Program-made: the position numbers and the translations under genes | NCBI RefSeq assembly: GCF_022758145.1 | Contig: NZ_JAJVDH010000003.1 | Coordinates: 1,075,833-1,139,832, forward strand | DNA from: Pontibacter vulgaris | GTDB lineage: Bacteria > Bacteroidota > Bacteroidia > Cytophagales > Hymenobacteraceae | Length of the DNA: 64,000 nt | Direction of reading: 5' to 3' | Notes under the pieces: generated by a model | Databases searched by the model: none | Seen by the model: only the letters and a program-made list of their open reading frames with translations | Told to the model about the DNA's origin: nothing | Part shown: positions 1 to 8,897 of the stretch, in pieces | How positions within the stretch are numbered: the first letter of the stretch is position 1 | Layout: each line of letters opens with the position of its first letter

Positions 1-2
1 CA

Positions 3-533
3 ACCGACCTAATTAACTGGTTACTCGAAAACACGCTCACGCTGTCGCTGATCATTTTTGTGGTGGCGTTTTACAATATTTTCCGCTTTTCAGATACCAG
101 TTATACTTTGATATTGCTGTTTCTGCTGCTGCATGTGTATGGCAGCCAGTACCAGTATGCAGGCAACCCGTTTGGGGAGTGGCTTAAACTAAGCTATGGC
201 TTGGGCCGCAACCAATACGACCGCTTTGTTCATTTTGGTTTCGGGTTATTGCTGGCTTACCCTATGCACGAAGTCTTGGCACGCGGTTTCCGGCTTAGCC
301 GTTTTCTTGCTTTACTGATGCCTCTTGAGATTATACTTTCTATGAGTGCACTCTATGAGTTACTGGAGTGGGTAGTAGCCGATATGTTTTTTAACGAGGA
401 CAAGCATGCTTTGGCATATTTAGGAACGCAGGGCGATGTGTGGGATGCTCAGAAAGATGTTGCGTTGGCATTTTTGGGCGCCTTCCTGGCTATAGCAACT
501 ACTTCGGCTATACTTAAGCTTAGCAGACGCTAA
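3..533 (+). CDS. DUF2238 (YjdF-like) integral membrane protein, 5' end cut by the window
   Basis: The reading frame is open from base 3 with no stop before 533, so the gene begins outside the window and about 176 residues of its C-terminal part are seen. The protein is strongly hydrophobic with about four to five membrane segments. It carries the conserved DUF2238 pattern: an N-Q-Y-D-R-F-V-H-F-xx-G block after a G-N-P-F-G-E-W stretch, then Y-E-L-L-E-W, and near the end G-T-Q-G-D-V-W-D-A-Q-K-D. The acidic and His residues between the helices are typical of the family, whose function is not known. A GTG at 60 exists but lies inside an already conserved frame, so it is probably not the start. 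It converges with the small lipoprotein gene to its right. Family assignment is good; role unknown. Confidence 0.8.
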   Translation, partial: TDLINWLLENTLTLSLIIFVVAFYNIFRFSDTSYTLILLFLLLHVYGSQYQYAGNPFGEWLKLSYGLGRNQYDRFVHFGFGLLLAYPMHEVLARGFRLSRFLALLMPLEIILSMSALYELLEWVVADMFFNEDKHALAYLGTQGDVWDAQKDVALAFLGAFLAIATTSAILKLSRR

Positions 534-570
534 TACTATACTTTTATACTTGCTATGAGCTGGTCAGCAT

Positions 571-948
571 TTATTTGCTTTCTTCCAGGCTGGCGCTGCC
601 GTCGTTGGTTTCTACTTTCAGTTCGCCGGCTTCCATTTCAATTTTCACAAACTCGTCCTGGTATTTTACTTCCTCAAACTGGCTGTAATAATTTTTACGG
701 CTTTGCATGTAGCCAGCATACTTTACCAGGGGCATGGTGCGGGCAAGCTGGGCATCAGCCTCCAGTTCCTGCTGCAATTCGGTTTTCCGGGTAATATCTG
801 CTTTTTCTGGTGTAGGCTTGGTGGTAATTTGGGTAGGAATCAAACTGGCATATTCTGTATCTTCGGCCGCTTTGTTCATTCGTTCGCAGGCACTAAAAGC
901 AAGCGTAATCAGCATGCTTAGCAGCGCCATATTCATAAACCTTCTCAT
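571..948 (-). CDS. Small lipoprotein of unknown function
   Basis: This is a 125-residue protein. It starts with a basic n-region and hydrophobic core followed by a lipobox (L-A-F-S-A-C, Cys at residue 20), so it should be exported and lipidated. The mature part is polar and rich in Glu, Lys and Thr, with no domain I recognise; a Y-A-G-Y-M-Q-S-R-K-N-Y-Y-S-Q-F-E-E segment in the middle may be helical. It lies just downstream of the OmpA-like gene on the same strand, but the hairpin at 996-1026 separates them, so it probably has its own promoter. I do not recognise the gene. Its reality is supported by the signal sequence and codon use like its neighbours. Confidence 0.7.
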   Translation of the reverse strand: MRRFMNMALLSMLITLAFSACERMNKAAEDTEYASLIPTQITTKPTPEKADITRKTELQQELEADAQLARTMPLVKYAGYMQSRKNYYSQFEEVKYQDEFVKIEMEAGELKVETNDGSASLEESK

Positions 949-995
949 CTTTTAAACAAAACAATAAAGTACTCGGGTAATTTTCAGGGATAAAA

Positions 996-1026
996 ATACC
1001 AGCCGCGCTACGGGCACGGCTGGTAT
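996..1026 (-). terminator. Rho-independent terminator after the first OmpA-like gene
   Basis: A perfect 10-bp stem (ATACCAGCCG with CGGCTGGTAT) has an 11-nt loop. Read on the minus strand it is followed at once by TTTTTA, as expected for termination of the gene ending at 1051. Confidence 0.8.
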
Positions 1027-1050
1027 CTCAGTAAACATCAACAAGTTTTA

Positions 1051-1764
1051 TTATAGCTGGCCTTTTTCAGCAGCTTTTTTCATTTTCTCGTTAGCGAAGA
1101 TGGCAATCTCTACACGGCGGTTCTGCTGGCGGCCTTCGGCAGTGCTGTTATCAGCAACCGGCTGGTCGAAAGCATAACCCTTTGTTGTCATGCGGCTGCG
1201 CGACACACCCTGGGATGCTGTATAATCTGCAACAGACTGTGCACGCTGCTCAGATAAACGCTGGTTCAGGTCGCGGCCACCGGTATTGTCAGTATGGCCT
1301 TCGATTACGATGTTAGTGTCTTCATACTTCTTCAGTGTTTCGGCAAGTTGCGCGATCTCTGTTTGAGCGCTTGATTGCAGCTGTGCTGAGTTAGTTGCAA
1401 ACAAAATACCTGAGTTGAAAGTAATTTTGATACCCTCGCCTACACGCTCCACTTTTGCATTCTCAAGATCACGACGCAGCTCTTCTGCCTGCTTATCCAT
1501 GTGGCGGCCGATGATAGCACCTGTTGTACCACCTACTGCAGCACCAATAATGGCGCCTGCTGCTGTGTTACCAGCTGCTCTACCAATTACACCACCAACT
1601 ACAGCACCAGTACCAGCACCAATAATACCACCTTTAGCAGTTTTGCTCATAGGTTTTTTCTGGGTAGTAGTTGTTTCTGTGCCCGTTTTCTGGGCAGTGT
1701 TACATGATGTAGAAAGGAGGCCAAAAATGGCAAAAATGGATAAATAAATTTTTAAGTTTTTCAT
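1051..1764 (-). CDS. OmpA-family lipoprotein with glycine-zipper domain (copy 1)
   Basis: This 237-residue protein probably anchors the outer membrane to peptidoglycan. Residues 1-21 form a lipoprotein signal (L-L-S-T-S-C). Residues about 45-90 are a glycine zipper, a run of G-x-x-x-G motifs (G-G-I-I-G-A-G-T-G-A-V-V-G-G) of the YMGG/17-kDa antigen type. The C-terminal half is an OmpA_C domain with the peptidoglycan-binding core I-E-G-H-T-D-N-T-G, then L-N-Q-R-L-S-E-Q-R-A and the N-R-R-V-E-I ending. The gene is paralogous along its whole length with the next one upstream on the same strand (2059-2817). A good promoter at 1854-1883 gives it an independent transcript with a leader of about 80 nt. 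Family certain; exact role inferred. Confidence 0.92.
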   Translation of the reverse strand: MKNLKIYLSIFAIFGLLSTSCNTAQKTGTETTTTQKKPMSKTAKGGIIGAGTGAVVGGVIGRAAGNTAAGAIIGAAVGGTTGAIIGRHMDKQAEELRRDLENAKVERVGEGIKITFNSGILFATNSAQLQSSAQTEIAQLAETLKKYEDTNIVIEGHTDNTGGRDLNQRLSEQRAQSVADYTASQGVSRSRMTTKGYAFDQPVADNSTAEGRQQNRRVEIAIFANEKMKKAAEKGQL

Positions 1765-1853
1765 AATATTGGTTGATTAAAATCCAGCTTTACAGAATCA
1801 AAAGATTCAGCACTTAATACTCCAAACGATTCAATTAGTTATGCATTTTAAGA

Positions 1854-1883
1854 CAAACTTATTGAATAAAACTTAGCGAGCAA
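1854..1883 (-). promoter_or_regulatory. Bacteroidota-type promoter for OmpA-like copy 1
   Basis: On the minus strand there is TTG (1881-1883), a 19-nt spacer and TAAGTTTG (1854-1861). This matches the TTG-N(17-23)-TAnnTTTG consensus of the primary sigma factor of Bacteroidota. The start would be near 1848. Confidence 0.65.
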
Positions 1884-2058
1884 TTCTGTTTTATAGTTAT
1901 ATATTGATTGTGAGCACTTTATATTAGCTATACTTTATACTATAAACGTCAGTAATTACTCGTAGGTTTTGAGTGCAATTCTTTTACTGCCCCGTAGCCA
2001 GTAAACACAATGTGCCCACCTTAATTAAAAGGCAGGCACACTTACTAGTAAAGTTAAA

Positions 2059-2817
2059 TTATTTTACTTCGCCGCTTTCGGCAGCTTTTTTAAGTTCTTC
2101 GCTTGCAATAATAATGATCTCTACACGGCGGTTCTGCTGGCGGCCATCGGCAGTAGTGTTATCAGCAATAGGCTGATCGAAACCATAACCCTTCGACTCC
2201 ATACGCGACTGATCTACGCCACGCGTGCGGGCATATGCCACTACAGATTGTGCACGGCGCTCTGATAAACGCTGGTTAAGCTCGCGGCTACCGGTGTTAT
2301 CGGTGTGGCCTTCTATTACAACGTTGGTGCCATCATACTTTAGCAGCGTTTCAGCCAGCTTGTCTATATCCTTTTTGGCATTGGCGTTCAGCTCGGCAGA
2401 GTTTACAGCGAACAGGATACCTGAATCGAAGTTAATGCGGATAGCTTCGCCTACGCGCTCCACTTTTGCATTTTCCATACTCTTTTCTAGTTCCTCTGCC
2501 TGCTTATCCATACGGCGACCTATTACGGCTCCGGTTGCGCCACCTACCGCAGCACCAATGATAGCGCCCGCAGCTGTGTTGCCCATTCTGTTGCCAATAA
2601 TACCGCCAATAACGGCACCTGAGCCTGCTCCTATTATACCACCCTTCGTGGTTTTCTTCATTCCTGTTTTTTCAGTTGTTGAGGAATCTGTATTACCTGG
2701 GTAGGTTTGTGTTGTGGGCTCAGAAGAAGAACCAGCCGCAGGTTTAGACGATTGGCACGAAGAGAACAGCATGGTAACTGCCAGCAATGATGTGAGTGAA
2801 AATTTCAGAACTTTCAT
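2059..2817 (-). CDS. OmpA-family lipoprotein with glycine-zipper domain (copy 2)
   Basis: This 252-residue paralogue has the same plan as copy 1. A lipoprotein signal ends M-L-F-S-S-C at residue 21. A Ser/Thr/Gly-rich linker about 15 residues longer follows, then a glycine zipper (residues about 60-105), the M-D-K-Q-A-E-E-L-E-K helix, and an OmpA_C domain with I-E-G-H-T-D-N-T-G and N-R-R-V-E-I. From the zipper to the end the two proteins are mostly identical, with differences in the linker and the tail, so the pair comes from a tandem duplication. It likely tethers the outer membrane to peptidoglycan. It has its own promoter (2917-2947), and only a weak imperfect hairpin (2011-2040) lies after it, so some read-through into copy 1 is possible. 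Confidence 0.92.
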   Translation of the reverse strand: MKVLKFSLTSLLAVTMLFSSCQSSKPAAGSSSEPTTQTYPGNTDSSTTEKTGMKKTTKGGIIGAGSGAVIGGIIGNRMGNTAAGAIIGAAVGGATGAVIGRRMDKQAEELEKSMENAKVERVGEAIRINFDSGILFAVNSAELNANAKKDIDKLAETLLKYDGTNVVIEGHTDNTGSRELNQRLSERRAQSVVAYARTRGVDQSRMESKGYGFDQPIADNTTADGRQQNRRVEIIIIASEELKKAAESGEVK

Positions 2818-2916
2818 AGTGGTTGTTAAAAGTGAATTATTAAACTATTTCGTTTTTAATGGCTTGATTTAAGCGGGCGCTTTGTGCGCTTGCCTACGTG
2901 AACGCAATACTGGTGC

Positions 2917-2947
2917 CAAAAGTATGTATAGCGTTTTCACTATACAA
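2917..2947 (-). promoter_or_regulatory. Bacteroidota-type promoter for OmpA-like copy 2
   Basis: On the minus strand there is TTG (2945-2947), a 20-nt spacer and TACTTTTG (2917-2924), matching TTG-N(17-23)-TAnnTTTG. The -7 box overlaps an AAAAGTAT stretch, a variant of the word abundant in this window. The leader to the ATG would be about 95 nt. Confidence 0.65.
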
Positions 2948-3028
2948 ACAATGCAATAAAATACTTCTTAAATAGCAATTCAGGCAGTATTTGTGAGCAA
3001 ATATGTAAAAGAGGGACCACTAAAAACT

Positions 3029-3061
3029 AAAAAGCCTGCCCAGGAATTGGGCAGGCTTTTT
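3029..3061 (-). terminator. Terminator after accD
   Basis: A perfect 13-bp stem (AAAAAGCCTGCCC with GGGCAGGCTTTTT) has a 7-nt loop. It lies 20 nt past the accD stop and a T tract follows it on the minus strand. Confidence 0.9.
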
Positions 3062-3080
3062 ATACTTTGTTACAACGTGC

Positions 3081-3983
3081 TTAGGAAGCTTTGGCTGGTT
3101 TAGCAGCCTTTGGCGTTGCATCTTCGGCAGGTGTTGCCGGGCGAAGCATTCCAAACAGATCCGTCAGTCTTTGCTTGAGTTCTTTACGATCAACTATAAA
3201 ATCAAGGAAGCCGTGCTCCAATACAAACTCGGCACTCTGGAATCCTTTTGGCAGATCTTTACCTATAGTTTCTTTGATAACGCGCGGGCCGGCAAAACCG
3301 ATAAGTGCACCTGGCTCTGCGATGTTAAAATCGCCCAGCATGGCATACGATGCTGTTACACCACCAGTAGTTGGGTCAGTCAGCAACGATACGTAAGGCA
3401 GTTTTTCCTCGGCAAGCAAAGCCAGTTTAGCAGAGGTTTTAGCCATCTGCATCAGCGAGAAGCCAGCTTCCATCATACGGGCACCACCCGATTTAGAGAT
3501 CATCAGGAAAGGGGTGCGGGCTTTGCGGGCATGGTCAATGGCGCGGGCAATTTTCTCACCTACCACTGATCCCATAGATCCACCGATGTAAGCGAAATCC
3601 ATACAGGCAATGGTAACGTCCTGGCCATTCATTTTACCGTAGGCGGTGCGTACTGCATCTTTCAGGCCGGTTTTGCGCTGAGTAGCTGCTGTACGCTGCG
3701 GGTATGGCTGCGAATCCACGAAATTCAGCGGGTCGCCGGATGTCATGTTCTCATCCAGTTCAACAAACGTATTGTCGTCAAATAAAATACTGAAGTACTC
3801 TTTTGAGCCGATACGGTCGTGGTGGTTACACTTAACGCATGTATTCAGGTTCTTGCGGTGCTCGGCCATACTGGTAACGGCTTTGCAGCTCGGGCATTTA
3901 TACCATAAGCCATCCGGCGTTTCCTTCTTTTCCTCTGTAGGCGTGTGAATTCCTTTTTCTACTCTTTTAAACCAAGGCATCAT
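3081..3983 (-). CDS. accD: Acetyl-CoA carboxylase carboxyltransferase subunit beta
   Basis: The beta subunit of the carboxyltransferase moves the carboxyl group from biotin to acetyl-CoA, giving malonyl-CoA for fatty-acid synthesis in the cytoplasm. The 300-residue protein begins M-P-W-F-K-R and has the N-terminal four-cysteine zinc ribbon (Cys 30, 33, 49 and 52). A crotonase-fold carboxyltransferase domain follows, with the conserved [20 protein letters not shown] and G-F-A-G-P-R-V-I stretches. Two adjacent ATG codons are possible starts; the family normally begins at the second. The last 20 residues (Ala/Lys/Pro) are a variable tail. The partner accA and the biotin subunits are not in the window. 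The gene stands alone between its terminator and fbaB. Confidence 0.97.
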   Translation of the reverse strand: MMPWFKRVEKGIHTPTEEKKETPDGLWYKCPSCKAVTSMAEHRKNLNTCVKCNHHDRIGSKEYFSILFDDNTFVELDENMTSGDPLNFVDSQPYPQRTAATQRKTGLKDAVRTAYGKMNGQDVTIACMDFAYIGGSMGSVVGEKIARAIDHARKARTPFLMISKSGGARMMEAGFSLMQMAKTSAKLALLAEEKLPYVSLLTDPTTGGVTASYAMLGDFNIAEPGALIGFAGPRVIKETIGKDLPKGFQSAEFVLEHGFLDFIVDRKELKQRLTDLFGMLRPATPAEDATPKAAKPAKAS

Positions 3984-4068
3984 AGATGAATAGCGTGCTT
4001 ACCGCACTTTAAGGTTTATAGCTATACTTTTTATTAAAGGCCTGTACCATAAAGTATAACGAACAATA

Positions 4069-4117
4069 TGGCCTGCCCTTGTATGTCTCTTTTTAACAGA
4101 AACAAAAAGGCAGGCCA
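4069..4117 (-). terminator. Possible long-loop terminator after fbaB
   Basis: An inverted repeat (TGGCCTGCC with GGCAGGCCA, 9 bp) flanks a 31-nt loop, between the fbaB stop and accD. The loop is long and the T tract falls inside it rather than after it, so termination is uncertain. Confidence 0.4.
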
Positions 4118-4152
4118 CAAAATTACTTAATTAAAAAGAGATGTGCTATAGC

Positions 4153-5211
4153 TTAGGCCAATGTAATCTCATTTGATAAATAAACATCCTGGATTGCGTT
4201 CAGCAGTTCAACGCCTATTTTCATATCTTTCTGGAATGCTTTACGGCCTGAAATAAGCCCCATACCCCCGGCGCGCTTGTTAATTACAGCTGTTCGTACT
4301 GCATCTGCCAGGTCTGATTCGCCTTTAGATTCGCCACCAGAGTTAATTAAACCAGCACGGCCCATGTAGCAGTTTGCTACCTGGTAACGGGCAAGGTCAA
4401 TTGGGTTATCGCTGCTCAGCTTGTCGTACATGGCTTTGTGCGATTTGGCAAAATTAATGGCTGTAAAGCCACCGTTGTTTTCCGGGAGCTTCTGCTTAAT
4501 AATATCTGCCTGAATTGTTACACCAAGGTGATTTGCCTGGCCTGTAATGTCGGCTGCTACGTGGTAATCTATACCGTCTTTTTTAAAGGCGTTGTTACGG
4601 GCGTAGCACCAAAGTATAGTTGCCATACCTAGCTGATGGGCTCTTTCAAAAGCCTCTGCCACTTCCATTATCTGGCGCGAAGACTCTTCAGAACCAAAGT
4701 ATATGGTAGCACCAACTGCGGTTGCGCCCAGGTTCCAGGCTTCTTCCACAGACCCGAACATGATCTGGTCGAACTTGTTAGGGTAAGTAAGCAGCTCGTT
4801 GTGGTTTATTTTTACTACAAAAGGAATTTTGTGCGCGTATTTTCTCGACATCATGGCCAGGTTGCCAAATGTAGTAGCAACAGCGTTACAGCCACCCTCA
4901 ATAGCCAGCTTAATAATGTTCTCCGGGTCGAAATAAATAGGGTTTGGTGCAAACGATGCGCCGGCAGTGTGCTCTATACCCTGGTCTACCGGAAGTATAG
5001 ACAAGTAACCAGTACCACCCAAGCGGCCATGGTCGAATAACTGCTGCAGGCTGCGGAGTACCTGCGGGCTGCGGTTAGACTGAGTAAAGATCCTGTCAAC
5101 AAAATCCGGGCCCGGGGCGTGCAGCTGCTCTTTTAAGATTGTTTTGCTTTCATACTGTAGCAGGCCTTCTGCTTCAGAACCAAGTAAAGAAACGATGTTA
5201 TCGTAATTCAT
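4153..5211 (-). CDS. fbaB: Class I fructose-bisphosphate aldolase, DhnA/FbaB type
   Basis: This enzyme cleaves fructose 1,6-bisphosphate to dihydroxyacetone phosphate and glyceraldehyde 3-phosphate, or does the reverse in gluconeogenesis, through a Schiff-base lysine. The 352-residue protein fits the DeoC/FbaB TIM barrel. It has [12 protein letters not shown] near residues 71-82, [10 protein letters not shown], a G-A-T-I-Y-F-G-S phosphate-binding stretch, A-D-I-I-K-Q-K with the likely Schiff-base Lys, and S-G-G-E-S-K-G-E and G-M-G-L-I-S-G-R near the end. It is a single-gene unit; a TATATTTG box sits upstream on its strand (5256-5263). The aldolase class is clear from these motifs. Confidence 0.95.
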   Translation of the reverse strand: MNYDNIVSLLGSEAEGLLQYESKTILKEQLHAPGPDFVDRIFTQSNRSPQVLRSLQQLFDHGRLGGTGYLSILPVDQGIEHTAGASFAPNPIYFDPENIIKLAIEGGCNAVATTFGNLAMMSRKYAHKIPFVVKINHNELLTYPNKFDQIMFGSVEEAWNLGATAVGATIYFGSEESSRQIMEVAEAFERAHQLGMATILWCYARNNAFKKDGIDYHVAADITGQANHLGVTIQADIIKQKLPENNGGFTAINFAKSHKAMYDKLSSDNPIDLARYQVANCYMGRAGLINSGGESKGESDLADAVRTAVINKRAGGMGLISGRKAFQKDMKIGVELLNAIQDVYLSNEITLA

Positions 5212-5532
5212 TTTGTCTTAATAGTTTATGATAGAGACACTTTAAATTGGTGATACAAATATATAAGCTAATCCTAATTGAGACTATACTTTAACAACAT
5301 AATATAGCACAAAACTATACTCCAGATCAGCATGGCGGATATACTTTTATAGTTATTGGAATGCATTAAAAAGAGGGATTAATCCAGCAAGCATACTTGC
5401 TCCGGCTAAAAAAGTTACCAGCTTACAAATTCTTTTTCTGCCACACACCCGCCTTTTTATTCAATAGCATCCTTTTTGGCAACACAAATCGGCAAGCATA
5501 CTCGTTAAAATATATAACAAGCTCTTAATCTG
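5212..5532. other. Intergenic region between divergent fbaB and a lipoprotein gene
   Basis: This is 321 nt between divergent genes. It holds a -7 box for fbaB on the minus strand (TATATTTG, complement of 5256-5263) without a convincing -33 element, and two copies of TATACTT (near 5285 and 5340). No RNA gene or protein was recognised. Confidence 0.5.
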
Positions 5533-6204
5533 ATGAATACAGCAATAATAAAACCATTCGCCCCTAAAAAGCTGATGTTATACTTACTGCAGTTGCTTGT
5601 ATTTATACTTGCATCAGGGTGTGCATCATCTACCAGGATTACAGGCACCTGGAAAAGCCAGGAGGCAGGCAGCCATAAGTATGATAAGGTTGTAGTGGCT
5701 GCGCTTACAGATAATGTGCGGGCCCGCGAGAAAGTAGAAACCGACATGCAGGCGCAGTTGCAGATGCGTGGTATTACCGTAGCCAGAAGTATAGATTTTT
5801 TCCCGCCAACGCTTTCGAGCAAAGATGGCCCCGGCGTTGATGCACTGATTGAAAAGCTTAAAAATGAAGAGTATGATGCTATTATGACCATCGCGCTGCT
5901 CGACGAGAAAACCGAATCGCGCTATGTGCCCGGTAACTATAGTTACACCCCTGTCACGCGGTTCGGATGGTATGGCAGGTTCAGCGGATATTATACTTAC
6001 TGGTACCCTACTCTTTACAATCCCGGATATTACACCGAGGATAAAATATACTTCCTGGAAACAAACCTCTACGATAAGGAAAATGAGAACCTGATCTGGT
6101 CAGCCCAATCTGAGTCTTACAGCCCGGCAAGCTTAAGAAAAGCATCTGAAAAACTGGCAGAGATTACAATAGCCAGAATGGCGCAGGATGGAGTAATAAA
6201 GTAA
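5533..6204 (+). CDS. Lipoprotein of unknown function
   Basis: This 223-residue protein has a long n-region, then a hydrophobic core and lipobox (I-L-A-S-G-C, Cys about residue 30), so it is a predicted lipoprotein. The mature part opens S-S-T-R-I-T-G-T-W-K-S, then alternates predicted strands and helices (K-V-V-V-A-A-L-T-D-N-V-R-A-R). A Tyr/Trp/Gly-rich loop at about 140-170 has many aromatics, followed by I-Y-F-L-E-T-N-L-Y-D and a C-terminal helix. The shape resembles DUF4136-type or other envelope lipoproteins that bind small ligands, but I cannot assign a family with confidence. It is a single gene, ended by a hairpin shared with the convergent M28 gene. Confidence 0.75.
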   Translation: MNTAIIKPFAPKKLMLYLLQLLVFILASGCASSTRITGTWKSQEAGSHKYDKVVVAALTDNVRAREKVETDMQAQLQMRGITVARSIDFFPPTLSSKDGPGVDALIEKLKNEEYDAIMTIALLDEKTESRYVPGNYSYTPVTRFGWYGRFSGYYTYWYPTLYNPGYYTEDKIYFLETNLYDKENENLIWSAQSESYSPASLRKASEKLAEITIARMAQDGVIK

Positions 6205-6243
6205 TATTTGTTTATTAAAGTATTCGGGTTCAATCGAAATAAA

Positions 6244-6273
6244 AACGGCGCACCATATTCAGAGTGCGCCGTT
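6244..6273. terminator. Bidirectional terminator between convergent genes
   Basis: A perfect 10-bp stem (AACGGCGCAC with GTGCGCCGTT) has a 10-nt loop. It is preceded by A5 and followed by TATACTTTATACTT, so it can serve both the + lipoprotein gene and the minus M28 gene. Confidence 0.8.
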
Positions 6274-6300
6274 ATACTTTATACTTCAAAGCAGGTATAC

Positions 6301-7320
6301 TTACTCATTATATACCACATGCAGTACGGTCTGGCCTACTGCTTTCAGCGAGTTTTTACTGATGATAGACATGCTATCGGCGTGGCGGTGATGATAAGGA
6401 CCAAAGTAATCGCCGTCTGCTGAGTTCAGGTTATACTCTATAATATCGATCATGCGGATACCGGCAATGGTATTTACATAATGATGATCATCAATAATGC
6501 CCGGTGAATTGATATATTTAAAATAATCTGAGTAGCCGAGCTTGTTTCCGGCTTTCCATACTTTATCAACTACGTCTTTTGCATATTCCATGGATGTACC
6601 TTCGCGGGCATACTTGGCGTTTGCGGCGCCTACCATATCCAGCAGAATACCAAACTGCGCTTTATAGTTTGGCGTGTGCATGTTTTTGCTCCAGTATTGT
6701 GAACCCAGGCACCAGGTATCGTCTTTATAAGGCAAACCGCTGTTATCCGGCTGGCCATAGTCTTCGCCATCAAAGAAGATAAGATCTACGCCTATATCCG
6801 GCTTTTGCTGTGCCTGGTTTATAGTTCGGGCAATTTCTAAAAGTATACCTACACCGCTGCCGCCATCATTGGCACCATCTATAGGTTTCTTCGGATCTTT
6901 GGCATCTTTATCGGCGTAAGGGCGTGTATCCCAGTGGGCGGCCAGCATTACACGGTTAGCAGCATCCGGGTTATAAGATGCGATAATGTTACGCAGGTTT
7001 AGCATGGTGCCATCGTAAGCACGCATCTGGAAACTCTGCACTTTAACATCTGCGCCATTCTCTTTCAGCTTGCTAATGATCCAGTCGCCGGTAGCCTGGT
7101 GTGGCGGTGTGTTAGGAACACGAGGGCCAAACGCCACCTGCTTTGCTACAAACTGATAAGCCGAATCTGCATTAAAATCCGGAGCTTTTACAGCCGGGGT
7201 TGTGTCTGTCTCTTCTACCTGTGCTTCCTGCTGTTCTGCGCTTTTTTCTGCTGAGTCGCAGCTATACATGGCAAGCGAACCGCTCAGCAGCAAAAACAAT
7301 AGTTTCATTTTATTCTTCAT
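6301..7320 (-). CDS. Glutaminyl-peptide cyclotransferase-like M28 lipoprotein
   Basis: A zinc-dependent M28-fold enzyme, probably turning N-terminal Gln of exported proteins into pyroglutamate; many cleaved Bacteroidota exports begin with Gln. The 339-residue protein has a lipoprotein signal (L-A-M-Y-S-C), an acidic linker, then the QC/M28 domain: [35 protein letters not shown] and a C-terminal D-D-H-H. The single-metal QC type is suggested by F-F-D-G-E-D-x-G in place of the peptidase's E-E pair. The ATG at 7320 overlaps the end of cysS by 11 nt; a second ATG four codons later would remove the overlap. Co-transcription with cysS is likely. Confidence 0.85.
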   Translation of the reverse strand: MKNKMKLLFLLLSGSLAMYSCDSAEKSAEQQEAQVEETDTTPAVKAPDFNADSAYQFVAKQVAFGPRVPNTPPHQATGDWIISKLKENGADVKVQSFQMRAYDGTMLNLRNIIASYNPDAANRVMLAAHWDTRPYADKDAKDPKKPIDGANDGGSGVGILLEIARTINQAQQKPDIGVDLIFFDGEDYGQPDNSGLPYKDDTWCLGSQYWSKNMHTPNYKAQFGILLDMVGAANAKYAREGTSMEYAKDVVDKVWKAGNKLGYSDYFKYINSPGIIDDHHYVNTIAGIRMIDIIEYNLNSADGDYFGPYHHRHADSMSIISKNSLKAVGQTVLHVVYNE

Positions 7321-8800
7321 AAGCCCAGTCGATACCGGTTTTTAAATCTTTAATTACAATGCCCTGCTTTTTCAGCTCTGCCCGAATCACATCCACTTTA
7401 TCGTAAGCCTTGGCTTCTTTGGCTTCTTTGTAGAACTCCAGCACTAAGCTCAGCATTTCTTCCTGATCGCCAAGCGGTTCTTCTTTCAGGCCAAGTATAT
7501 CAAGTACCAGCGTGTTATAAGTCTCCCGGATGGTGTCAAATGTTCCACGCGTGAGGTGGCTGATCTGCAACTGCCCTAAGTATAAACTGTTTATCTTTTT
7601 CAGCAGGTTGAATAGTGACGCGATTGTTCTGGCTGTGTTCATGTCGTCGTTCAGCCCACGGAAGCAATCTTCGGTAAGTTTCAGCAGCTCTTCGTTCAGT
7701 TTCTCGTCCGGCGTTACTCCTTCCTCAGGGTACTGCATTTTGTCCAGCACACGCAATCCGTTCATCAGTTTGGTATAGCCTTTTCGGGCAGCCTGCAATG
7801 CTTCGTTGCTAAAATCGAGGGTGCTGCGGTAGTGCGCCTGAAGTATAAAGAAGCGAACCGTCATCGGGGTATAGGCCTGCTCCAGCAATTCCTTGTTGCC
7901 ACTGAACAGCTCGCCCAGGGTAATAAAATTACCTAACGATTTACCCATCTTCTGACCATTTATCGTGATCATGTTGTTGTGCACCCAATACCTGGCTTCA
8001 TCAGATTTGCTGTTGCTGGCCTGGCTCTGCGCAATTTCGCATTCATGGTGCGGGAACATCAGGTCCAGCCCGCCGCCGTGTATATCAAAGGTTTGGCCCA
8101 GGTATTTGCGGCTCATGGCAGAGCACTCCAAGTGCCAGCCCGGGAAACCATTGCCCCAAGGCGAAGGCCAGCGCATGATATGCTCAGGCGAAGCGTTTTT
8201 CCAGAGTGCGAAATCCAATGGCGAACGCTTTTCGTGTTGCCCCTCTGTTTCGCGGGTATTACTCAGCAGATCCTCTATAATGCGGCCTGACAGCTTGCCA
8301 TAGTTATGGTTCTTGTTGTAAGCCGGTACATCAAAGTATACCGAGCCGTTTACTTCGTAAGCAAAACCATTGGCAATAATTTCCTGGATCATTTCGATCT
8401 GCTCGAGGATGTGGCCAGATGCACGCGGCTCGATATCCGGCGAAAGTATATTCAGCAGCGCCATATCCTCGTGGAAACGATTTGTATAATGCTGCACTAC
8501 CTCCATTGGCTCCAGGTGCTGTACCTTAGCTATTTTGGCAATTTTGTCTTCACCTTCGTCGGCGTCGTTCACCAAATGGCCTACATCGGTAATGTTGCGC
8601 ACGTAACGCACTTTATACTTCAGGTATTTCAGATAGCGGTAAAGTACATCGAAAGTAACATAAGCACGGGCATGGCCCAGGTGTGCCTCCCCATAAACCG
8701 TAGGGCCGCAAACATACATGCCCACAAACGGAGCGTGTAACGGTTCAAATACTTCCTTCTTGCGCGTAAGCGTATTGTATAGATTCAGTTTCTGTTGCAT
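7310..8800 (-). CDS. cysS: Cysteinyl-tRNA synthetase
   Basis: Charges tRNA-Cys with cysteine in the cytoplasm. This is a class I synthetase of 496 residues with the HIGH signature as H-L-G-H (residues 40-43) after M-Y-V-C-G-P-T-V-Y. The KMSKS loop is K-M-G-K-S (284-288), a common variant in this phylum. Zinc ligands fit Cys31, Cys226, His251 and Glu255. The C-terminal DALR-type helical region is present, ending with W-A-Y-E-E. It is followed with an 11-nt overlap by the M28/QC gene, and the EEP-family gene lies 97 nt upstream on the same strand. Length is normal. Confidence 0.97.
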   Translation of the reverse strand: MQQKLNLYNTLTRKKEVFEPLHAPFVGMYVCGPTVYGEAHLGHARAYVTFDVLYRYLKYLKYKVRYVRNITDVGHLVNDADEGEDKIAKIAKVQHLEPMEVVQHYTNRFHEDMALLNILSPDIEPRASGHILEQIEMIQEIIANGFAYEVNGSVYFDVPAYNKNHNYGKLSGRIIEDLLSNTRETEGQHEKRSPLDFALWKNASPEHIMRWPSPWGNGFPGWHLECSAMSRKYLGQTFDIHGGGLDLMFPHHECEIAQSQASNSKSDEARYWVHNNMITINGQKMGKSLGNFITLGELFSGNKELLEQAYTPMTVRFFILQAHYRSTLDFSNEALQAARKGYTKLMNGLRVLDKMQYPEEGVTPDEKLNEELLKLTEDCFRGLNDDMNTARTIASLFNLLKKINSLYLGQLQISHLTRGTFDTIRETYNTLVLDILGLKEEPLGDQEEMLSLVLEFYKEAKEAKAYDKVDVIRAELKKQGIVIKDLKTGIDWAYEE

Positions 8801-8897
8801 AGTATAAGTATAGGCAGCAGTGCCGCCGCACTTTATAGTTTATCAGCCTGATGCGGCCGGTTTATAGTTCAAAATTAAAAAGATTGCCTTCTAACTC

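Noticed and set aside
555..955. Overlapping plus-strand frames opposite the small lipoprotein gene
   Set aside because: The minus-strand frame has a signal peptide and lipobox; the plus-strand frames have neither.
2011..2040. Hairpin after OmpA-like copy 2 as terminator
   Set aside because: Two mismatches in a 12-bp stem and no T tract; too weak to list as a feature.
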